Shown: piece after piece, positions 60,701 to 64,000 of the stretch
Numbering within the stretch: position 1 is the first letter of the stretch
Layout of the letters: each line of letters starts with the position of its first letter
Source of the DNA: Apostichopus japonicus
Lineage: Eukaryota > Echinodermata > Holothuroidea > Aspidochirotida > Stichopodidae
Direction of reading: 5' to 3'
Assembly (NCBI RefSeq): GCF_037975245.1
Contig: NC_092562.1
Span: 31,686,554 to 31,750,553, forward strand
Length of the DNA: 64,000 bases
Notes under the pieces: model-generated
What the model saw: only the letters and a program-made list of their open reading frames with translations
Told to the model about the DNA's origin: nothing
Databases searched by the model: none
Position numbers and translations under genes: made by a program

Positions 60701-63414
60701 TTCTTTTCTAACATGATTGGCTTTCAGAATCTAGAGATGTAAATGGCGGTGATGTAACCAGTTATGAGTTGACTGATCTTTTACCAAGCACGTTGTACAT
60801 CACATATGTAGCAGCTCTCTATCGGAATGATGAACTAGATAAAGTTGGACCTGCTGTTGCTACAACATTCACAGGTAAGTCAATAACATTTCAGGACAGA
60901 GATTCATTGTAGCCCCTCTAAATGTATAAACTAGTTAAATTAGCATATTAATTTTGTCAAAATTTACATGACTCATTATGAAATTTGCCTGACTTAGAAC
61001 ACCATCTTGATATGAGAAAATTGCAAATCTACGAAAAATATTGACTAACAAAATATATTTAGCCTTTAATATCTCACACTGATCATGATGGTGTATCTGG
61101 TCTTTGTTAATGTTGGGTTCATCATAGTCCCATTAATGGTTTCGATTACTTTCGGTTTTTTGTCTGTTCATAATCATTATGCACCGCAGGTAATTGCTAA
61201 TTATCTAAAAGCATCATGAAATTATTCTATATGCTTGATTCAGTTTGAATACTTGGTTGTAGGGCTACGTATTCTTGAAATTATTCTAGATGTTTGGTTC
61301 AGTTTGAGTGTAAAGCTATGTATTATTGAAATTATCATAGATGTTTGGTTCAGTTTGAATGCTTGAGTGTAAGGCTATGCATTCTTAAAATTATTTCTAG
61401 AGAAGTTCACATTTACCTTGTATAGCTTCATTAAGGTTAAATTTCTGTTGTTTGCTTCTTCCTATTTTTGTATCTTAGTATTGTTATATCTTAGTATTGT
61501 TATATCTTATATCTATTGTAGTATTGTTATATCTTAGTATTGTTATATCTTATATCTATTGTAGTATTGTTATATCTTAGTATTGTTATATCTTATATCT
61601 ATTGTAGTATTGTTATATCTTAGTATTGTTATATCTTATATCTATTGTAGTATTGTTATATCTTAGTATTGTTATATCTTATATCTATTGTAGTATTGTT
61701 ATATCTTAGTATTGTTATATCTTATATCTATTGTAGTATTGTTATATCTTAGTATTGTTATATCTAATATCTATTGTAGTATTGTTATATCTTAGTATTG
61801 TTATATCTTATATCTATTGTAGTATTGTTATATCTTAGTATTGTTATATCTTATATCTATTGTAGTATTGTTATATCTTAGTATTGTTATATCTTATATC
61901 TATTGTAGTATTGTTATATCTTAGTATTGTTATATCTTATATCTATTGTAGTATTGTTATATCTTATATCTATTGTAGTATTGTTTTATCTTAGTAAGGG
62001 TATAGACAAACCTGAAGAAAAACTAAGAGAAACAAACTGTTGTGTTTGATAGGCCAGAGCAGGACTAGCTACAGTTTATTAAAGCAACACGATACACACA
62101 GTAAAAAGAATGTTCGAGACTACTGACAATACATTATGCAAATAAGTACACACACAACAAATAACAGAACAGACTGCATAAACAGTCAATAATTACTCTA
62201 CAACACCCATGAAGGTAGGAGAATTTTTCCTTTGAATAATCTTTTAAACATCTGTTATGTTTTCATTGGTGTTCCTAATGCTGTGGCCATTACATTATTA
62301 CATTCTAATGGATACCAAGGTTCTTCCTTCCATAACATTTCTTTTCTTTCTTACCAAAGTCTGTGATCCTGTAACCATCATCAACCAGAATGGAACCATC
62401 ACCAGTCCTCAATACCCAAACCCCTACCCAAACAATGCTTTCTGTGAGTGGTACCTGTCAGCTCCTGAGGAGAACTACCTCCTTTTACAACTCCAGGAGT
62501 TTGAGACCAAGAGGTCCTATGATTACCTTACAATAGGAGAAGGATCGACCATTGATTTTACTCAAGCCTTGTATCGCTTCTCTGGCATTTTGGGAGTAGA
62601 TGAGGATATCCCTGCAAAGATTCTAAGCCCTAGTGAAAGTATTTGGGTTGTATTTGAGAGTTCAGCAATGTCAAACACACTCACAGGATTCAGTATAGAT
62701 GTCTCCATTGTCAAACAAGGTAAAAGTAGTTCATGTTTTCATCCAATCAATCTTTCCTTTTTTAACAATAATAATCAATGATTGTTTTAAAAATCCTGAC
62801 ACCATGCTAAGAGCAGTTTGGGTTATGCTGACACTGCATTGAGAGCACGTTTGATTACTTAAATTGCTGGTACCAGTGTAAAATGAAATTTTGTTTGTTC
62901 AGAAACCCTCATGGATTGATTCCATTCATTCAAGTCACTAAACTGAAATTTGCTAATAATTAGTGTTTGTACCCATGAATGATTTAGGGAAGTGGTTAGG
63001 GGAGGGGGCACAAGTATTGCCCTTCTTCAAAATGGCTTCTGAATTCAAGCCATCCATACTCCGATAATGCAAATTTGTTAAATTATTCTCATAGGTGTGG
63101 TAATATGTAATTTGCATAACTCTCTCTCTACTCAAAATAAAGTGTGACTCTACAGTTCTGCCTCAGGTGTTTTAGCATTCCTGTTACTCTGTTTCTAATG
63201 ATATTGTTGGATATCAGAATCTTGCAAATTTGTGGAATTTGCTCATTTGTTTCTTTGTTGTTGTCTTAATACTAAATATTAAATTAAATCCACTGTACTT
63301 TCCTTTTAAGGTCCAAGCACACCTGTTCAGGATTCTCAATACATCGTAGGCCAATCAGGAGGCACAATTTCATCACCAAATTTTGACCAAGGACTATTTT
63401 ATCCTAACAACATT
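33641..63414 (+). CDS. Giant secreted CTLD/FN3/CUB modular protein (51 exons, 3' end outside window)
   Basis: The model is a signal peptide exon, CTLD-0, seven units of FN3-A/CTLD-B/FN3-B/CTLD-A, a diverged FN3, CTLD-C fused to FN3-C, CUB1 and the first part of CUB2. Coding length so far is 11,421 nt (3,807 codons). All junctions use GT-AG and keep frame. Every intron is phase 1 up to the donor at 63414, which is phase 0. CTLDs are of the long form with the N-terminal Cys pair; the classical EPN/QPD and WND sugar-binding motifs are altered. No transmembrane segment occurs in the visible part. Expected location is extracellular; role (recognition, mucus/matrix, adhesion) is inference. It lies head to head with the SLC1 gene. 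Exon-level evidence is in the entries that follow. Confidence 0.85.
34080..35958. mobile_element. Composite TIR transposon region in lectin intron 1 (copy 3)
   Basis: The left end CAGGGGCGGATCCAGG starts at 34080 after ATATG (34075-34079). Two right ends fit it. One (CTGCATCCGCCCCTG) stops at 34439 and is followed by ATATG; another (CTGGATCCGCCACTG) stops at 35958 and is also followed by ATATG. Between them lies another inverted pair, CAGTGGCGTAGCTACG (about 34196) and CTAGCTACGCCACTG (ending about 35523), whose flanks TGCGTGAT and TGCGTGTA could be an imperfect 8-bp duplication. Two copies of the hairpin module are present (about 34272-34373 and 35360-35451). No transposase is visible. Nesting order is unresolved. 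Confidence 0.65.
34720..34939. mobile_element. Fold-back (MITE-like) palindromic element
   Basis: The outer arms are imperfect inverted repeats of about 45 bp: TAAAAACATAGGTGAATTTC then ACTCCATGGGAGTGATCACT on the left, and the mirror of TGAGTGGATTTCATTCCATT then GGAGTGATCACTC on the right. The interior is made of further small palindromes of ACTCCNNTNGAGT type. No clear target duplication and no coding capacity. Confidence 0.6.
36600..36850. repeat. Cluster of CCTAGG/GGCCTA palindromes
   Basis: AGCCTAGGCCTAG, its longer form AGCCTAGGCCTAGGGCC and TAGGCCTAGGCCTAG occur within 200 bp of lectin intron 1. Related TAGGCCTA octamers are scattered through the non-coding DNA of the window (for example near 19026, 22783, 22915, 23760 and 28873). 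Confidence 0.7.
37657..37860 (+). CDS. CTLD-0, first half (diverged)
   Basis: 68 codons between CTATAG and GTAAGT, phase 1 to 1. It begins CPDGYEVGFDNRCYSF, with the N-terminal Cys pair, then WAxA-region equivalent SFAAARSSC (C1), DLVIID and ends DSLWIG, the conserved WIG of the C-type lectin fold. It is clearly different in sequence from the first halves used in the array. It joins in frame to the array-type second half at 38583. Confidence 0.85.
38148..38269. repeat. Three short direct repeats (about 37-42 bp) before the hybrid exon
   Basis: GTGATTTTGTTTAACTCATG, GTGATGGCTTTGATTAACTC and GTGATGGTTTTGTTTAGCTC each continue into CATGGTTCCCATCAA-type sequence. The block abuts the recombinant exon remnant at 38270. 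Confidence 0.7.
38270..38409 (+). pseudogene. Dead hybrid CTLD exon
   Basis: Bases 38270-38303 match codons YDEDCGALES of the CTLD-A second-half exon. From about 38301 to 38409 the sequence matches the 3' three-fifths of the CTLD-A first-half exon (GSCLSDPNGG to RWIG), with the same GTCAGC donor. The junction falls in shared GGAG/GAGC bases. The two parts are in different frames and there is no acceptor in front, so it cannot serve as an exon. The intron after it is the normal CTLD-A intron leading to 38583. Confidence 0.85.
38583..38780 (+). CDS. CTLD-0, second half (CTLD-A type)
   Basis: 66 codons, phase 1 to 1, between TTTTACAG and GTAAGA. Reads YFDRATEGHWTWADCQDAES, then a WGPDQPTG segment at the EPN/QPD position, DEDCG (C2), LSDYVC (C3) and FRYVCE (C4). 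It is essentially identical to the seven array copies, so CTLD-0 is a chimera of a private first half and an array-type second half. Confidence 0.87.
38916..39206 (+). CDS. Unit 1 FN3-A exon
   Basis: 97 codons, one complete fibronectin type III domain in one exon. It opens GFSRDDANAEEVTAKT, has the B-strand Trp (VTVNWKV), EVNCDVFGYTIRL (C strand, with a Cys), a DGLENNSTYQVTVAGL F-strand region and ends VNVSTG. Potential N-glycosylation sites are NNS/NST and NVS. Donor is GTCAGT. Confidence 0.87.
39350..39547 (+). CDS. Unit 1 CTLD-B first half
   Basis: 66 codons from TTTTCAG to GTGAGT. Begins GCPDGYETSPIGGCYFFF (Cys pair), then YDVARRSC (C1), DLAIIDTEAELNYL and ends SQSWWIG. The residues after IIDT (EAELN) are unique to this unit. 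Confidence 0.87.
39682..39882 (+). CDS. Unit 1 CTLD-B second half
   Basis: 67 codons, acceptor GAAACAG, donor GTAAGT. Reads FFDISVEGSWMWADC with the extra Cys, then LWADGEPGNGVEDCG (EPG in place of EPN), LYDNVC (LYD in place of WND) and LPYVCEL. The second-site calcium ligands are therefore incomplete. Confidence 0.87.
40169..40450 (+). CDS. Unit 1 FN3-B exon
   Basis: 94 codons, acceptor TTTGCAG, donor GTATGA. A second fibronectin III type: GFSRDDANVHNV, ETNVTWEN (sequon NVT, B-strand Trp), EFNCDVFGYNIYY, GDATEVTLQELEEG, ISVAALQTERELPEVG. Only this unit has GIRSIATV; others have GIRSMATV, GIKTTATV or GIRTTATV. Confidence 0.87.
40574..40759 (+). CDS. Unit 1 CTLD-A first half
   Basis: 62 codons, acceptor TCTGACAG, donor GTCAGC. 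Begins VCPYLYEASPSGSCYYF, then YQGARGSC (C1), DLAIINNQDELDYL and RWIG. Confidence 0.87.
40928..41125 (+). CDS. Unit 1 CTLD-A second half
   Basis: 66 codons, same sequence type as 38583-38780. The motif at the EPN/QPD position is DQPT; the WND position reads LSD. Acceptor TTTTACAG, donor GTAAGA. Confidence 0.87.
41261..43464 (+). CDS. Unit 2 (FN3-A, CTLD-B, FN3-B, CTLD-A)
   Basis: Exons: 41261-41551, 41700-41897, 42032-42232, 42494-42775, 42900-43085, 43267-43464. Distinctive residues: FN3-A has DSLERDST, losing the tandem glycosylation sequons of other units. CTLD-B has SPTGG, DTQEELDYL and SQNWWIG; its second half keeps SWMWADC. FN3-B has GIRSMATV. CTLD-A has NNQEELDYL. Exons and introns are almost base-for-base those of unit 3. 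Confidence 0.87.
43600..45803 (+). CDS. Unit 3 (near-identical to unit 2)
   Basis: Exons: 43600-43890, 44039-44236, 44371-44571, 44833-45114, 45239-45424, 45606-45803. The encoded residues are those of unit 2 in every exon I compared. Nucleotide differences noticed are confined to the flanking CTLD-A to FN3-A introns (for example GATCAGAG against GATCGGAG, and ATTATTGAG against ATTACTGAG). Confidence 0.87.
45939..48142 (+). CDS. Unit 4 (FN3-A, CTLD-B, FN3-B, CTLD-A)
   Basis: Exons: 45939-46229, 46378-46575, 46710-46910, 47172-47453, 47578-47763, 47945-48142. FN3-A has VTANTRT and DGLENNST. CTLD-B has SPIGG and DTEKELDYL. FN3-B has GIKTTATV. In the last exon GAA is replaced by GTA, so WQEALW becomes WQVALW, and CAGGTAGC is created at about 48010-48017, a weak donor-like site. 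Confidence 0.87.
48278..50511 (+). CDS. Unit 5 (FN3-A, CTLD-B, FN3-B, CTLD-A)
   Basis: Exons: 48278-48568, 48717-48914, 49049-49249, 49537-49818, 49943-50128, 50314-50511. The first half matches unit 4 (DTEKELDYL, intron variants) except IRLLNIE for IRLRNIE. From the CTLD-B second half on it changes: SWTWADC for SWMWADC, a longer following intron, GIRTTATV, NNQDELDYL and RYICE. The unit is 30 bp longer than units 1-4 because of intron differences. Confidence 0.87.
50647..52853 (+). CDS. Unit 6 (FN3-A, CTLD-B, FN3-B, CTLD-A)
   Basis: Exons: 50647-50937, 51086-51283, 51418-51618, 51884-52165, 52288-52473, 52656-52853. FN3-A is of the unit 4/5 type (TANTRT, ENNST) but the intron after it is of the unit 2/3 type. 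CTLD-B has SPTGG and DTEEELNYL. The CTLD-B second half ends AAGA before GTAAGT, so the linker residue to FN3-B is Ser instead of Gly. FN3-B has NVQNV; CTLD-A has ERIVGG. Confidence 0.87.
52989..55188 (+). CDS. Unit 7 (last array unit)
   Basis: Exons: 52989-53279, 53422-53619, 53754-53954, 54217-54498, 54621-54806, 54991-55188. FN3-A returns to TAKTRT as in units 1-3 and the following intron resembles that of unit 1. CTLD-B has SPTGG, DTEEELNYL and SQSWWIG. It shares the Ser linker with unit 6. CTLD-A has NNQEGLDYL, and its second half ends VCDQSFLYVCE rather than VCDQGFRYVCE. After its donor the intron is unrelated to those of other units. Confidence 0.87.
55935..56035. mobile_element. 100-bp fold-back with ribozyme-like arms
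   Basis: An almost perfect inverted repeat of about 48-bp arms with its centre at CTAAAATTTTAG. The left arm is AGTTGGCCTGACGTTTCGAT, CCTAGCAGGATCTTCTTC; the right arm is the mirror with a few changes. Each arm itself folds (GATCC/GGATC around a 5-base loop, followed by GAAA). It lies in the 942-bp intron 55189-56130, which otherwise shows nothing. Confidence 0.75.
56131..56421 (+). CDS. Diverged FN3-A type exon after the array
   Basis: 97 codons, same length and phase as FN3-A but clearly diverged: GFSRDEANAADVLVESTS, VTWVTSEFNCDVYGYTIRL, then YQVTVAGLQIDRELPEVG and INVTTG. It keeps the Cys of NCD. It is an older member that escaped homogenisation. Acceptor CTCTCCAG, donor GTAATG. The following intron (56422-57948) has no recognised content beyond a T/G run near 57482-57500. 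Confidence 0.87.
57949..58143 (+). CDS. CTLD-C first half
   Basis: 65 codons, acceptor TTTTCTAG, donor GTGAGT, phase 1 to 1. VCPSFFEAAPFGGCYNF (Cys pair), FDIQRQSC (C1), DLVVVDNQQELDYL and KFWLG in place of WIG. Diverged from both array types. Confidence 0.87.
58230..59401 (+). repeat. 102-bp tandem repeat of decoy splice acceptor plus exon start
   Basis: Ten copies of CAATTCCAG/GTCTATTTGAT plus about 50 nt resembling the beginning of the CTLD-C second exon precede the real exon at 59402. The exon-like starts are 58384, 58485, 58587, 58689, 58791, 58893, 58994, 59096, 59198 and 59300. Eight read GAT TAA at codons 3-4; the copy at 58587 meets TGA later; the copy at 58689 is open until the TAA of the next copy. 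A more degenerate unit lies at about 58230-58380. Confidence 0.9.
59402..59755 (+). CDS. CTLD-C second half fused to first half of FN3-C
   Basis: 118 codons. LFDFGVEGDWRWVTCEAPTS (extra Cys kept), LWAPKEPGNGLEDCG (EPG), MSSAVC, FRAICEVTPK, then without an intron SFTLNDTN, TILVQWELSPVGCEVVGYRI, ending SSPSSEG at a GTTAGT donor (phase 1). In the array the CTLD and FN3 are always separated by an intron; here it is absent, and an intron instead splits the FN3. Confidence 0.85.
60728..60874 (+). CDS. FN3-C second half
   Basis: 49 codons, acceptor CTTTCAG, donor GTAAGT. ESRDVNGGDVTSYELTDL, then YITYVAALYRNDELDKVGP and TTFT, the E-to-G strands of a fibronectin III domain. The preceding intron (59756-60727) holds nothing recognised. 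Confidence 0.8.
61218..61395. repeat. Three direct repeats, about 52-62 bp
   Basis: GAAATTATTCTAGATGTTTG followed by GTTCAGTTTGAATGCTTG-type sequence and GTATTCTT, three times with small deletions, in the intron 60875-62359. Confidence 0.75.
61470..61992. repeat. 43-bp minisatellite, about 12 copies
   Basis: The unit TATTGTTATATCTTAGTATT, GTTATATCTTATATCTATTG, TAG is repeated almost without change. Intronic, between the FN3-C and CUB1 exons. The remainder of this intron (62000-62350) shows nothing recognised. Confidence 0.95.
62360..62719 (+). CDS. CUB domain 1
   Basis: 120 codons in one exon, acceptor ACCAAAG, donor GTAAAA, phase 1 to 1. VCDPVTIINQNGTITSPQYP, then NPYPNNAFCEWYL, LQLQEFETKRSYDYLTIGEG, YRFSG and IWVVFESSAMSNTLTGFSID. 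The order (C, G-I-SP-YP-PY, C-W, YD-L-I, SG, F-S, GF) is that of a CUB domain. Only the first Cys pair is obvious. CUB domains mediate protein-protein contacts in extracellular proteins. Confidence 0.88.
63311..63414 (+). CDS. CUB domain 2, first part (continues outside window)
   Basis: From the acceptor TTTTAAG: GPSTPVQDSQYIVGQSGGTI, SSPNFDQGLFYPNNI, the first strands of another CUB domain. It ends in phase 0 at GTAAGA. Reading through instead gives an unrelated tail and a stop at 63513, which I reject because the CUB pattern breaks exactly at the donor. Confidence 0.75.
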
Positions 63415-63669
63415 GTAAGAATGAAATCAAGTTTGAATCCAACAATGAGTGTGTTGTCTGCTCTTTTTCAAGTAAATCAAAAAGCAGGAAAACTAATTGT
63501 TGATGCATCATAGTGGCAAGACTAATTTTACATCTTTTCCAAAGACCTCAAAAATTTCAGGTCCCTGGATTAAATTGATCAAATAACTAGATGTTACCAA
63601 CTATTTATTAAACTAAAGGCCTCTAGGTTCCCTGTTAATATACTAGGCAATGTACCTTTGCCGTTTTGA

Positions 63670-64000
63670 CTTACCTAGGTTACCTATAAATCAAGTGATT
63701 AGCTTAGACATCTGTTGGGTAACTATGTAGTATAATTACCTGTGATGAGATACCTAGGTTACCTATAAATCAAGTGACTAGCTTAGACATCTGTTGGGTA
63801 ACTATGCAGTATACTTACCTGTTATGACTCAATTAGGTTACCTATAAATCAAAACTTACTAGTTTAGACACATCTGTTGGGTAACTATGTAGTATAATTA
63901 CCTGTGATGAGATACCTAGGTTACCTATAAATCAAGTGACTAGCTTAGACATCTGTTGGGTAACTATACAGTATACTTACCTGTTATGATTTGCCTAGGT
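63670..64000. repeat. 79-83-bp tandem repeat at the window edge
   Basis: Units containing AGGTTACCTATAAATCAAGT, GACTAGCTTAGACATCTGTT and GGGTAACTATGTAGTATA recur with anchors at 63678, 63757, 63836 and 63919 and run off the edge. Intronic. Confidence 0.9.

Noticed and set aside
62000-62230. Possible SINE or LTR fragment before CUB1
   Set aside because: No internal promoter boxes, terminal repeats or target duplication could be supported.
63415-63513. Reading CUB2 through to a stop at 63513
   Set aside because: The CUB pattern stops exactly at a good GTAAGA donor and the read-through residues do not fit the domain.

Overview
The window is animal genomic DNA: AT-rich, intron-rich, full of minisatellites and small DNA transposons, with no dense coding. 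The gene families (a glutamate-transporter-like SLC1 gene and a giant secreted protein of C-type lectin, fibronectin III and CUB domains) and the abundant TAGGCCTA-type palindromes suggest a marine invertebrate, most likely a deuterostome such as an echinoderm. That placement is inference and no species can be named from the sequence alone.

Layout. Positions 1-16723 hold no exon I can recognise. They contain several minisatellites, a decayed LINE (about 5690-7090) and a terminal-inverted-repeat element (7178-9005). Two minus-strand exons, 16724-16908 and 30752-31114, join in phase to give the N-terminal part of an excitatory amino acid transporter (SLC1 family). The 13.8-kb intron between them carries a U2-snRNA-like sequence (19512-19690), a second TIR element (22102-23414) and a 48-bp minisatellite of about 41 copies (25511-27488). 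About 2.5 kb upstream of the SLC1 start codon, head to head with it, a plus-strand gene begins at 33641 and runs off the right edge.

That plus-strand gene is the main object. A signal-peptide exon (33641-33716) is followed by a C-type lectin-like domain (CTLD) in two exons. Then come seven tandem copies of a 2.34-kb genomic unit (38916-55188), each encoding FN3-A, CTLD-B (2 exons), FN3-B and CTLD-A (2 exons). After the array are a diverged FN3, a diverged CTLD whose second exon runs straight into half an FN3, the rest of that FN3, one complete CUB domain and the start of another. I count 51 coding exons, 16 CTLDs, 16 FN3s and at least 3,807 codons. Every internal intron is phase 1 until the last visible donor (63414, phase 0). 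Introns of the repeat units are nearly as conserved as the exons, so the array is young or homogenised by conversion.

The most unusual local features are: (i) ten 102-bp copies of a splice acceptor plus exon start, mostly with an early stop, immediately upstream of the real exon at 59402; (ii) a dead hybrid exon at 38270-38409 left by recombination between two different CTLD exons; (iii) one extra cysteine in every CTLD matched by one cysteine in every FN3; (iv) a U2-like small RNA sequence with three perfect hairpins; (v) a family of small transposons with 5-bp target duplications sharing a hairpin module. The lectin protein is probably a secreted or matrix/mucus/adhesive or recognition molecule; its function cannot be read from the sequence.
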